Shown here: one piece after another, positions 1 through 10,777 of the stretch
How the letters are laid out: each line of letters opens with the position of its first letter
Numbering within the stretch: the first letter of the stretch is position 1
Notes under the pieces: model-generated
The model's input: the letters and a program-made list of their open reading frames with translations, nothing else
Told to the model about the DNA's origin: nothing
The model's database searches: none
Origin: Gigaspora rosea
Taxonomy: Eukaryota > Glomeromycota > Glomeromycetes > Diversisporales > Gigasporaceae
DNA length: 64,000 nucleotides
Direction of reading: 5' to 3'
NCBI GenBank assembly: GCA_003550325.1
Contig: QKWP01000139.1
Coordinates: 125,962 to 189,961, forward strand
Position numbers and translations under genes: made by a program

Positions 1-1015
1 GGAGATCATTATGGATATATCCTATATCGTGAATTATACCTAAAGAATTTGCAATATACGAAATTATTTGTAATTTTTTCGCCCATTTTATTTCTTTAAA
101 TTTTGTCTTCAAAACTTTATGAAGACTTCCTTCAGAGGCAAGGCTAAAAACCATTAGATATCCATTCGATATTGGATTTTTGGTTAGACCAAATAAATCG
201 AGCATAAATGAATCTGTCTCTTTAAAAATTATATTCATATAATCTATGAACTTAAAATTTTAAACAAAGTAGTCACATTTGTAAGATCGAATTTAATATA
301 AAATTAAACATAAACACATTTGTAAAATCGAATTTAATATAGAGTTAAACAGGCTTACTTCTTTAAAATTTTGTATGGTTTTAAGAGCAACATGTTCGCA
401 TAAATCATTATTCCACATAATTGCCGAAAATACCGATCCAAATCCTCCTTCACCAATTTTTTCAATATTTACTAGTTTTTCAAACGGAATCCATTTGACT
501 AAATAACATCTTGTACAAGTTCTAAGTTGGAAAAATTTCAACAAATCATCTATCTTTTTATCTCTACTTGTCCACGATTGTATTGTCATATCTGGATAAC
601 ACGTAATACACCAACTTAATCCTGTCTTAAAATTATTACAAATTTCGCATTTTGCTTCACTGTCTCTCTCAGCATAAAAACGTACTTGTTTAAGTGAATC
701 TTTATTAAACCATTCTTTATGCTTATCTTTATCTTCTTCTATACCAATTCCAAACTTAAAACAAATAGCGGTTTTGTAAATTCCATTGTAGTAACCAGTT
801 TCTGCTGACCTTAGATAATGTTTGAACGCTTCCTTATCATCCTTGTTGACACCGATTCCCCAATTGTAACAAAACCCGGTCCAGAATAATCCTTCACCAT
901 TGTCTAGATCAGCGGCTTGTTTATAGTATTCAAAGGCCTTGCCAAAGTCTTTTTCAACGTCGATGCCGAATTGATGTTGCCATCCTTTGTAACATAATTC
1001 TTCACCAGAGGCCAT
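1..1015 (-). CDS. Sel1-repeat protein kinase, 5' part (runs off left edge)
   Basis: Minus-strand gene, two exons visible: 1015-359 (219 codons from ATG) and 250-1, with a 108-nt intron 358-251 (donor GTAAGC, acceptor TTTTAAG, phase 0). Residues 1-110 carry Sel1-like helical repeats (e.g. 'KAFEYYKQAADLDNGEG', 'GFCYNWGIGVNKD'). A possible zinc-ribbon C123xxC126...C136xxC139 follows, then a kinase start with glycine loop 'IGEGGFGSV' (187-195) and VAIK-type Lys212 in 'ALK'. Exon 2 reads through 'LDLFGLTKNP', 'GYLMVFSLASEGSLHKVL' and 'YIHNDL', the catalytic loop, where the window ends. The HRD Arg is Asn here, and the usual helix-C Glu ('NEI' in relatives) seems to be Tyr, so catalytic activity may be altered. 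The role is probably signalling or scaffolding in the cytoplasm. I see no breaks. Confidence 0.88.
275..351. repeat. Two-copy 36-bp direct repeat inside the kinase intron
   Basis: The intron holds two near-identical copies of a segment beginning ACATTTGTAARATCGAA, at about 275-310 and 316-351, separated by 5 bp. The duplication lies entirely between the splice sites. Confidence 0.7.
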
Positions 1016-1418
1016 TATTTTAAAAATTCTATTTTTATTTTTTGACGTCTAAATTATTAGATTAAACCTGGGGTTAGAGATTAGGTAAAGGGTTTGTGTA
1101 GTAAAATTGCCAAACAAAAATTTTTTGTTAGAGCACAAATCTGGCACACAAGGGGTGCAGAAAAAGCACGGGTTGTTACATATGATCCGTACAATAATAT
1201 TAATCTTATTATAATATGTTTTTGTGATACTATAGTATACAATAGTACAGTATATAAAATATTGTTCAAGGAAAGAGATTAAGGAGATAAACCAATTTAT
1301 TCTATAATCATAATAGATTTGGCATTAAGACTCAGGTATGTACGTACGTATCTCCAAATATGAATTAAACTTTTTAGTCTGTGCCGCTGTGATTTCAAAT
1401 TGGAAATGCCCAGAAAAG
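1016..1418. other. Intergenic, upstream of kinase; MITE-like fragment
   Basis: No gene seen; short open frames at 1081-1488 have no recognisable composition. About 1065-1130 (GGGGTTAGAGATTAGG ... TTTTTTGTTAGAGC) resembles a segment repeated at about 21.97-22.11, 37.29-37.40, 57.11-57.26 and 60.82-60.95 kb. Confidence 0.5.
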
Positions 1419-1775
1419 GCATTTCCAAATATGAATCAATTCGAAATCCGAACTCCGTAAATTGAACTTGTAAACAACCGAATATCATTTATTAAAAATT
1501 TTTCGCGTAATTTCTAAAGAAATTGTTTCCAAAACTCTAAGTCCGAACTCCATAAATTAAACTTGAAACAATCAATCCTGTTTATCATGAGGTTTTTCGC
1601 GTAATTTCCAAAAAAGCATTTCCCAAATATGAGTAAAACTCGGTCAATTTCAATTACATGTCCCCAAAAATCATTTCACAAATATGAATAAACCTTAGTC
1701 CTAATTCCATAAATTGAATTTGCAAACCAATCAAAATCTCGTTCATCAAAAATGTTTTTGTGCAATTCCCAGTTT
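1419..1775. repeat. Degenerate ~100-bp minisatellite, about 4 units
   Basis: Units begin near 1419, 1525, 1616 and 1671. They share CATTTCCAAATATGA, TCCGAACTCCRTAAATT and TTTTTCGCGTAATTTC. One unit is truncated. No coding signal. Confidence 0.75.
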
Positions 1776-2036
1776 GTGTCTCCGGTTTGCTGATTTTATT
1801 CAAAAGTAGAGTTGGTTGGTCATTTCTAATAGTGAGCGACTGACCTCAAAACTAAAGCATACATCAAAGAAAGAATGGTCCGGCTTTATCAGACAAATTT
1901 AAGAAAAAGTACCAGCTTAGATCACATACATTAGATTAATTTAAGTCTAATAAAGCTTCAAAGAATCAGAGAAGTCTTTAAAGATTATGGCAATGTATTT
2001 CAAAAATTTTTTTATTAATATTTTGTATTAATTTAA

Positions 2037-2256
2037 ACGAAATTAATAAATTTTTTAAAAAACAGTATTATACGAAATTAATAAATTTTTTAAAAAACAG
2101 TATTATACGAAATTAATAAATTTTTTAAAATATTATACGAAATTAATAAATTTTTTAAAATATTATACGAAATTAATAAGTTTTTTAAAATATTATACGA
2201 AATTAATAAATTTTTTAAAATATTATACGAAATTAATAGATTTTTTAAAATATTAT
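2037..2256. repeat. 30/35-bp tandem repeat, 7 units
   Basis: ACGAAATTAATAAATTTTTT starts units at about 2037, 2072, 2107, 2137, 2167, 2197 and 2227. The first two units are 35 bp (with AACAG), the rest 30 bp. The minus-strand open frame here, repeating 'NILKNLLISY', is only the array read in frame. Confidence 0.92.
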
Positions 2257-2303
2257 TTTCCTTTTTGTTGAAAAAAAACAACATGTAATTAACTCAGTTA
2301 ATA

Positions 2304-2612
2304 CAGTAAACCCCTATAAGTGCACGTACTTGGGACCTAATTTTAACAACATGCAATTAGAGAGCAATAAGAAAAAATGCATTTATAGAAATTCCTTTTT
2401 GTTGAAGAACAACATGTAATTAAAATCAACAACTCAATTAATCCAGTAAACCTCTAGAAGTGCACGTACTTGGGACAAAATTTTAACCACGTGCAATTAG
2501 AGAGCAATAAGAAAAATGCATTTATAGAAATCATCTATACATTTGGACCCGAATTCAAGTGTGCATTAGAAAGAGTGCACTTATAAAGGATGCACTTATA
2601 GAGGGTTTACTG
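2304..2612. mobile_element. Pogo/Tigger-like MITE with internal duplication
   Basis: Left end CAGTAAACCCCTATAAGTGC and right end GCACTTATAGAGGGTTTACTG form terminal inverted repeats. A TA precedes the left end (2302-2303); the right flank is TG, so the TA duplication is not perfect. A ~140-bp segment including the left end is repeated in tandem (second CAGTAAACCTCT at 2444). No transposase. CAGT...-type ends with TA targets are typical of pogo-group elements. Confidence 0.75.
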
Positions 2613-2979
2613 TGTTACCCTTTTATTAAAACTCTATCATAAAACTTCTACTCAATTTATTATCATAAAACTTCTCTCAATTTATTTTAGTATATACTTA
2701 AAAGTTAAAATTACAGCATAGTTATATTTAAGCTTTTCATTAAAGCGTCTTATAATTAAATTATATTTAAAAAAAAGCCTTTTATCCCAACCTAAGTCAA
2801 TTCCGCCGCAAATTCTGTTGTGCAAAATTATGGCAACCAATCAATTTTTACCTGGTTATCAAAAAGTTTTTTACTATTTGAACGAAATATAACGATAGAT
2901 ACACTCTACAATAACTCACTAAATTTGTGTGACGCATACACAAGGTCACTTAAAAAATATAATGATAGTGACTTTTGAA
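2613..2979. other. Intergenic, promoter region of kelch gene
   Basis: AT-rich, no gene. A short direct repeat (ATCATAAAACTTCT...CTCAATTTATT) lies at about 2636-2685. Presumed promoter and 5' UTR of the gene that follows; no clear TATA or initiator element could be assigned. Confidence 0.4.
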
Positions 2980-4508
2980 ATGCTCGGCTCTCGCTCAATG
3001 TTACTGTTGCATTTTGGTTTTTATATTTTCGTTTTTCTCTTAAACTTTATTTTTACTTTTTCTTCTTTTATTCCGAAAGCAAGATGGGCTTATTCATCAG
3101 TCCTTTTTGATAAGAAACTTTATTTTAGTTCTGGATATAAAATTAATAGCTCCTTTCGTGAAATTACAAATGAATTTATTTATTTAGATGTTTCTAAACC
3201 ATTTTCAATAACTGACAATGTCTCTATACCATGGTTTGACCTTACTTATACCGGCTGCCCTCGAAAATTAGATTCTACAGCATGTATTGGTGGACAAAAT
3301 AATGATCTTATTTTTGTTTTTGGTGGTTCTCCTTCAGGTCAATCGTTTATCAAGGTTAATAAATTTGATACAAGTAAAACCAGTGGAGTAATATCACATT
3401 TACTGGAAGTGCACCTACAGATAGATATAGTATTTCATGTGCCAAATTGAATAATGGATTGATTGCTATTTTTAGTGGCGATAATGACATTCTTACAATC
3501 AAGAATGAACTTTGGGTATTCAATACACTAATATTAACATGGAGTATAAGCAACGCAACAAATGCACCTCCGACTCGGAGGGATTATTGTGCAATAACTT
3601 TACCAAATGAAAATATTTTATATATTGGTGGATTTAGTCCTGATAATTCATCATTTGTATTTATGCCAATGAATAAAGTGAGTGTTTTCTTTTAATAAAA
3701 TTAATCTTTTAGACTTTATTTATTAATATTTTTAGTTACCGTTATATAATATGAAATCTGATACGTGGACAAATATGATACGTAAATAAGTGAATATAAT
3801 TTTCATTATGTCTTAACAGCTAATAATTTAAACCCAATATTCTATCAGAGCATATCTGGTCCAACTCCTTCTGGCCGCTCTTCTTTCTCGGAGGCATTAA
3901 GTATGTCATTATCAATAAATGGTTTAAATATAAGATTTCCTTTTATTAATCATTTAAATTGAAAAGCTCCTAATGGACGTATTATAATTTTTGGTGGTAA
4001 TGATGGAACTACAACTTTCGGTGATCTGTGGATTTTAGATACTACAGTGTATCAATGGTCAAATGGAAACATTTTAAATCCAATTGCGGGTCTAACTCTT
4101 GATAGCCATGTTGCGACATTAGTGGATGATTACATGTTTATTGCTTTTGGTAAATTTTTTAATTATTTTTATGCTGTTTACTTATAAATTCTTTATCTAA
4201 ACTTGGAACCTTTGTTTTTTTTTTCAATAGGTAGATATACAGTTAATAACTATTCATCAAAAATATATATGCTAGATGTAAGCCAGGAAGATTCTTATAG
4301 TTGGGTTACTGAATTTATTCCAAGCAATGCAACTACTACAATTCCAAGTAATACAGCTACTACAGTTTCAAGTAATAAAAAAATTGGTGAAATTGTTGGT
4401 GGTATTGTTGGTGGCCTAGTTTTAATCATTTTCATTATGCTGGTTTTTAAAAAATTATACATGACATATCGGGCTAATCGACAAAACGAAAATAGATATG
4501 TACATTAA
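2980..4508 (+). CDS. Kelch/galactose-oxidase-like membrane protein, frame broken once
   Basis: Starts at 'MLGSRSMLLLHFGF' (2980) or Met 2998, giving a hydrophobic signal peptide. Kelch-type repeats follow: 'ARWAYSSVLFDKKLYF', 'NDLIFVFGGSPSG', 'NGLIAIFSGDND', 'RRDYCAI...LYIGG', 'NGRIIIFGGNDGTTT'. Introns: 3678-3735, 3901-3966 and 4150-4230, all GT-AG; a further 38-nt one near 3784-3821 is doubtful but would bypass a TAA. The C-terminus has a Thr/Ser-rich stalk, a membrane helix 'GGIVGGLVLIIFIMLVF' and a short basic tail. Near 3380, after 'FDTSK', the frame shifts by one base and continues as 'QWSNITFTG', so one base is missing relative to the expected frame. Either a young pseudogene or an assembly error. 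Probably a single-pass cell-surface or secretory-pathway beta-propeller; ligand unknown. Confidence 0.8.
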
Positions 4509-6710
4509 ATCCCACAGTAGTAGATCTTATTCCCAAATTTCTTATAATAAGGCAGAGTTGAGGGTTAGTGGTGTCAAATAATCTTTTTTCTATGAAGTTG
4601 TGCTGATTTAATCTATTAATAACGGTGTTATCACGAGATGAAAAAATTTTTTTTTGCACCGGAAGTGGGAGCATATATCAAAGAAATAACAATTGAAGCC
4701 CTTCTGCTTTTGTATAATTCGCACCAAGATGAATTTAATCTTCATGTTAATTAATTTCAAATCAAGTAAGGATATTAATATTTCTATTCATCTTTCAAAG
4801 GGCAAACATAAAGCAGCTAATTATTATAAGGGACAATATAAAAGGTGTAAGGTTTAACATGGAAGAGCATTTTTAGAAGAAGTGCTTGAACATTCAATTG
4901 TTGTTGTGAATGATTCATCTTTGTTAGTAATATAGTTTCAAGATAGCAGTAGAATAGTTTAATCAATTTATATGAGAGCAAATATGTATTTAAAGGCTTG
5001 CTTTTTTTCTTCTAAAAAGTTTCTTAGGCTTCAATTCTTTGAATCTAATAAATATACATATTTATTTATTAATTGAATTCTCACAAAATTGTAGAATCAT
5101 GAACACATCTTCATGAGTGAATACATTTTTGAATTAAATTCATTTCATTTTTTTTTTGGCAATAAGATAAGGCCTTGTTTCTAACAACATACAGTTAAAA
5201 GTAAGTGGGTCTAGCAGCCCATCGACTTTAAAAATTCTTTTTGAGCTTTTTATAGTAAATTTTAATTACCGGTACATAGTATTGTTTGGCTTCAACAAGC
5301 TCGTTTTTAAAAATAATATATAGGTTAGCAATTGCACTTTGTAATCCTCCAAGCTACAATAAGGGAAGTTTATATGCGTAGTACTAAGGAAAAGGTATTT
5401 GAATAAATTATTTTCTAATACTCAAAATATGGTATCAAAATTGGTTAGAAATTCAAATAAGTTTAAATAAACAAATTTTCAAATTGTGCTATACATTTTA
5501 TTTGGAGATTAAGTTTCTTGCTGTTTATCTATTCAACAAAAACATTCCATTGCTTAATATATTCTTTAGGCATATTTTTTGAGTTAGCTAAGCTGTTTTA
5601 CAAACCAAGTTCCAAAGAGATAATGCAAATTAAAATCTTTGAGATACAGTATTGATTTGCTGTTACTAATTGATATTGCTATTAGCTTGAGGTAGGTTTT
5701 TGATATTTTGGTAAAGTATATTTTAAAGATGGCTAATATAATTTTCACATTGTATTTAATTTCATATTTAATGGGCATTCCTTATTACTTTTATTATATC
5801 TATCATATAAATAATCATGAGCTAAAAAATGTTATAAAAGTGTTTTCATAAACTCTGAATGAAGATACATTAGTTTGCAAATTAAATTCTACAATAGCTT
5901 CTAATTTATTCTCTAATATGTAGTCATATTAACAGTGAGCCAATATTTACACTGATTTAGATCCAAGTTGTTTTTTTTTCATATTTCTCTTACCAATTTG
6001 CCAATTATATCTCTACTATATTTTTTATTAATCATTTTGGCAGAGGTAATATTTGGTTGATTTTAATATTCATTTCAGTATAAAATAAAACTAAACCACC
6101 TTTTTACCTCTTTTTGCACTTTCATCAGCCATTATACTATATTAATAAGAAGGTGAATTTGGTTTACCTGGCCAATTTTATTGAAGTGATATTTGAGTAA
6201 CTTCTTTATTTCAACAAGTAAGAGTTCCTGTTGAAAGTCAATATCTGGTTTCTCTCTAGTAAAAAAGCAGCTATTGCTTTAGTGCATTCAACTACTACAG
6301 AAAGAGGAATTATCAAAATATTGCTTATATCAGTTGCAAGATTAATAAATTTAGCTGCATATTTGTATTATTCCATTTTAAATTAATTTTTTTGTAAGTT
6401 TTTGATCTTTGAGCAACAGATTGAATCTTAAAATTTTTTTGTTAGCTCTGCTTATACTGTACAAGCTTTATTCAGAATAACTAAGCTTATGGTTGATGAT
6501 TTTAAGAACTTTGCTAATTTATTATTTTTTGTTTCTAAATATTTTTACTTTATCTTGAAAAGTATTAGCAAATGAATAGTGCTTAAAAAGACCACTAGTT
6601 ATGAATTTATTTGCTTAATTTGTAAGTATAGTAACAATATTATATCTTTTGTTTTATATTTAGAATGTACTACAAGTATAAGAAATGAATCATTATTTAA
6701 TTAAAAATAG
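4509..6710. other. Gene-free, probably decayed coding fragments
   Basis: No intact gene. Two stretches look like old coding sequence: about 4750-4930 (+), reading 'SIHLSKGKHKAANYYKGQ', a stop, then 'AFLEEVLEHSIVVVNDSS'; and about 6370-6210 (-), reading 'INLATDISNILIIPLSVVV'. Another minus frame near 5330-5230 reads 'LVEAKQYYVPVIKIYYKKL'. I recognise none of them. The rest is AT-rich spacer. Confidence 0.35.
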
Positions 6711-7684
6711 GCGTATCGTTAGCTGATTTTGAGACTGCACTCAGAAATCATGACCCACCATTAACAATTAATTCAGCTACAGTTTATAACCCACCTCGAA
6801 TATCTGGTGTTATAGCAACAGAGTCACATGGTCCAATAACTAATTCGAGTATCATGCCAGATCAACTTTGCTCGATGAAAATCGTCACTGCCTCTGGTGA
6901 AGTACGTGAATTTAGTAAAGAAATAAGCGAATCAGAATATAATGTTGCAAAACTTAATTCAGGTAACTAAAATTTTACTTTTAACTATTCGTTTTCTTTC
7001 AGTATCTAACTTTATTATTGTTTAGGTTTACTTGGTATAATATATTCGGCGACTTTCCGTGTTCAACCGATGTATAATCTTCGTATGAGTGACACGTTTT
7101 ATTCAATAAACGAATGGCTTAATCCAAAAAACCTCAAAGATCTTTTAGATTTATCTGATGGTATTGAATTTTTTTATTGACCATTCAATGGATTCGATCA
7201 AAGTGATCCGAAACCTTTTGACCCCAATAGAGATCAAATTTGGGTTAAAACTTTTGTACGAACTGATGATCCTGCGAGTTTCACACAACAACAGCTCGAA
7301 CAATCACTGCCAAACCAAACACAAAAAGCTATTCAACAGTATGAGCTCAGAAGAAAACTCATACCAAATCCCCGAAAGTTACTGCCACGTTATGGAATGG
7401 TCTTACTAGTTTTGGTAATACTAGTTTTGTATATCAGGTTCCTGACGCTATGCATTATGTGGTTAGCGAAGAAAGCATCAAGCTTGAAATAATGGAAATT
7501 GCATTCAAAGCTGATCCAGATCTTTCCAATGTCGTTGCCGAATATCGTAAGTTTATATTGTATCAAATATTCTGTTCTAATATTCTGTTAACTTTTATTG
7601 CTTATTATTATATCCCTATAACAAATTGCAGCACGGAATGATACTGCAATACACGAAAAAGTTTGGATATGGAACCACACGGAT

Positions 7685-7828
7685 CTGCACGTAAATCTAT
7701 ACGAGACAATATATGGGAAAACACGTTTACAGCATGTAATAAGGCACAGATTCCGTGCAACAGTGCACGTACTAATGTGCAATTTTATGTGTTTTCTCGT
7801 GCATTGTCTCGTGTATATTTACGTGCAG
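7685..7828. repeat. Inverted repeat with 40-bp arms (foldback MITE)
   Basis: Left arm 7685-7724 starts CTGCACGTAAATCTATACGA; right arm 7789-7828 is its near-perfect reverse complement (ends TATATTTACGTGCAG). The 64-bp loop contains more GTGCACG motifs. It sits where homology to the oxidase stops. Confidence 0.8.
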
Positions 7829-8534
7829 GTAACATATAATAGCATATAACCATACATATATACATAATAACATATATCGCATATGCATTATTTTATTAAC
7901 TAAATTTTATAATTTTATTAACTAAATTTTTTAAGTTTTATTAACTAAATTTTGTATTTTATAATTAACTTTAATTATTTTATTAATTAAATTTTATAAT
8001 ACAAATACTTTAATTTAATAATTTACATGCCGAATAAGAAAATACTTCTAATTAATAAAACTACCAACTTTAAAAATAATCCAGCAACTAATAATATTGA
8101 AAAAAAACAAAGTATTAGTACCAAAATGAAAGGTTTAAAAAAAAAAAAAAATTCGAAATGACTACTCTAGAAATAACTCCAATAGGGACAACTCCGATTG
8201 TGGCAACTCCAATGGCAATAACTCAAGTGAGATACTAAATGTAATAATATACAGAAAGTAATAAAAAATAAAAGAAAAATAATAGTAAAAAAAAATAAAG
8301 CTGCGATACCACCAAAAATGATAAAAAAAACATACATCAAAAATGATAGTGATTCCAAAAGAGCAACTTCCAAGGCAATAACTCTAAAGGATGGTTTAAA
8401 AACAATACCAATAACTAAAAAAATTATATAAAAATTTATGAGTTGTAAAAAAAAAATTTATAAAAAAATAAAGAAAACAATAAAAATTATAAGAGTAAAC
8501 AAAAAAAAAACAAATATTTATTTGCTTACAAATC
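7829..8534. other. A/T-rich spacer with short repeats
   Basis: No gene. Contains TTTTATTAACTAAATTTT repeats (~7890-7990), degenerate ~18-bp repeats around 'CAACTCCAATGGCAATAACTC' words (8165-8390), and A tracts. Confidence 0.5.
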
Positions 8535-10104
8535 AAGTGCGCGTCAATGCACGGAAATTATTATTGTCAAGTGCAAAAAAAAACAAAAAAAAATCAACAA
8601 AATGAATGTTGTTGTGCACGTCAATGCACGGAATTTATAATCATTAAGAATCATAACGATCATCACGTTAATGCACGGAATTATGATCGTTAAGGATCTT
8701 AATGATCATCACGTTAGTACATGAAATTATGATCGTTAAGGATCTTAACAATTGTGACAATTGTGATATCATGCACAAAAATTATGATCGTTAAGAATCT
8801 TAACGATTGTGACGATCATGATATTAATGCACTGAAATTATGATCGTTAAGGAGTCTTAACGATTGTTATGATCATGACATCATGTACAGAAATGATCGT
8901 TAAAATTGATTGTTAAGGAATCTAACGATTGTGATGATTGTGACATCAGCAGTGTTTAAAATTCAATGTTCTCATGGTTCTCAATGAACATTTGATTTTT
9001 TTTAAGAACATTGATATTTAGAAAATGTTCTCTTATTTGATAGTCCAAAGAGAACATTTATAAAATTTTTATGTTCTAGATTTATTAATAAGAACAATAA
9101 ATTATATAAAATGTTCATCAATTTGATAATGTAATTTGATCATGACAAATTCTGCATAAATATATATATGTATATACATATGTACATATGTATATACATA
9201 CTATGTATAGCACATATATTTAAAGTTGCACAATATAGATAACAAATAAATATTAAGAAAATCATCTTTAAAGATTTTTAAAATAAAACATTCATTAATT
9301 GTGCAAGAGTATTATTATTGTATAAACTTATATAGATGATTTGTGTCAAATGATATGCTAATACTAAGCAAGCAAAAAGATACAAAGTATTTGTTAGTAT
9401 GAAATTTAAATAGTTAAATAACAAAGTAATTTGATTCTAATTTATCACATTAACCAATAGTAGCATCAGTAAAATATTATAGAAAGTCTTGTTTTATTAT
9501 AAGCAAATATGAAAGCACTTGAAATTTAACAAAATTATTAGAAATTGAATTATATAATATATTGTGTTATGTTGAAAAAATATAAAGAATTATATACAAA
9601 CTTTAAAAAATTATTAATAGATAAGTATGAACTTAGTATGTGAATCGTAAGTATAGAATATGAACATTTTTTAAAAATTAATATTCAATTTATTTAATAT
9701 ATAATGAACATTAAAAAGTTTTTGAGAACAATAAAAATTTAAATTATGTTCTTTTGAGAACATAACTTTAGATTTGAATTTTAAACACTGGACGTCAGTG
9801 CACTGAAATTTTGATCGTTAAGAATCTTAACGATTGTGCACGTCAGAGCACGAAAATTATGATTATGATCATTAAGAATCTTAACGATTGTGCACGTCAG
9901 TGCACGAAAATTATGATCGTTAAGAATCTTAACGATTTTGCACGTCAGTGCACGAAAATTATGATCGTTAAGAATCTTAACGATTAGCACGTTAGTGCAC
10001 GGAAATTATGTGATCATTAAGATTAACACACGTCAATATATTGATATAATACTATGCACGATAGTGCACGGATTTCAATTTTTCGTGTGATAACGTGCAT
10101 TAAA
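8535..10104. repeat. ~50-bp tandem array with palindromic core, interrupted by a hAT element
   Basis: About 11 units in two blocks (8535-8941 and 9799-10104). Each unit has a CGTCAGTGCACGRAAATTATG-like part followed by the palindrome ATCGTTAAGAATCTTAACGA. Cores lie near 8636, 8689, 8733, 8787, 8840, 8893, 9812, 9868, 9916, 9962 and 10013. The right block is more homogeneous than the left. Spacing is about 44-56 bp. Confidence 0.9.
8950..9790. mobile_element. Non-autonomous hAT element (CAGTGTT family)
   Basis: Perfect 17-bp ends: CAGTGTTTAAAATTCAA and its reverse complement. Flanked by an 8-bp target duplication with one mismatch, GACATCAG (8942-8949) and GACGTCAG (9791-9798), the hAT signature; the target lies in the tandem array. 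The interior is AT-rich with subterminal TGTTCTC/GAGAACA words and no transposase. 841 bp. Confidence 0.92.
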
Positions 10105-10777
10105 TATTTTGGACGATCAGTTTCCGTGCAGTTTCCGTGCAGTGATTATGAAACCCGTGCTTAGAAAGGAGTTTATCAAAATTATGAGGGGTGAAAATTG
10201 GGAGGCGAACCCGCATATAATTTCGTATTTATACATACATCTCCATGTATCGAGTTTTCATAGGGATAATAACCTCATTTTATGTAGCTCTATGACTTTG
10301 CTGGAGAAGGAAAATTTCCATTAAATATATTTGCAGATTTTAGAATCATAAAATCAACTAAACTTTATTATCTAATACATTTGATAAAGATTCAGAGGCA
10401 TTATTTTGTCACATAAATTTTGTGACTGTTCTTGATACTCCTAACTGGCAAGAATTGCGCAATTAATAGCGCAGAGAGCTTTTGACCAGTACAAAGCAAA
10501 GTAAGGAATTTTTTTTCTTTTGTAATAAATTGTACTAATTCACTAATTAACATAAATTCATTTATTATAGACCTCACTGGGCGAAGGAATGGGAATTTAT
10601 TCCGAACGTGGATTCTTATCTTGCTAATGCCTATTCGGATCAAATTAAACAATTTGAGCAAATACGTACAAAATTCGACCCTGATAAGATTTCTTTGATA
10701 ATAAGTCTTTACAGAATATATTTAATATAGCTTTAGGTTTACAAAATGGTGAAGATTCAAATAAAAAGAAATATTAA

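Larger units (their letters stand above)
6711..10777 (+). pseudogene. D-arabinono-/L-gulonolactone oxidase-like pseudogene, split by insertions
   Basis: Remnant of an FAD-linked aldonolactone oxidase (erythroascorbate pathway). 5' part: exon 6711-6962 ('ISGVIATESHGPITNSS', the FAD-domain GTHG region), intron 6963-7025, exon 7026-7546 ('GLLGIIYSATFRVQPMYNL', 'DQIWVKTFVRTDD', 'SFGNTSFVYQVPDAM'), then probably 7632-7680 ('NDTAIHEKVWIWNH'). 3' part: about 10337-10500, intron 10501-10570, exon 10571-10777 with the family motif HWAK ('PHWAKEWEFIPNVDSYL'). Breaks: the N-terminal FAD segment before 6711 is missing; a TGA in 'IEFFY*PFNGF' (about 7176) where Trp is expected; frameshifts near 7370, in 10380-10460 and near 10690; and about 2.6 kb of repeats inserted at ~7680-10330. 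Introns are retained, so this is not a retrocopy. Confidence 0.85.

Noticed and set aside
2090-2284. Minus-strand repeat protein with 'NILKNLLISY' units
   Set aside because: It is the 30-bp minisatellite read in frame (unit length divisible by 3).
9781-9990. Minus-strand repeat protein
   Set aside because: By-product of the palindromic tandem array.
8535-10104. CRISPR-like alternation of repeats and spacers
   Set aside because: Units are contiguous ~50-bp tandem repeats with no variable spacers, and this is eukaryotic DNA.
10401-10661. 86-aa minus-strand frame
   Set aside because: Antisense to the aldonolactone oxidase pseudogene, which has the recognisable protein on the plus strand.
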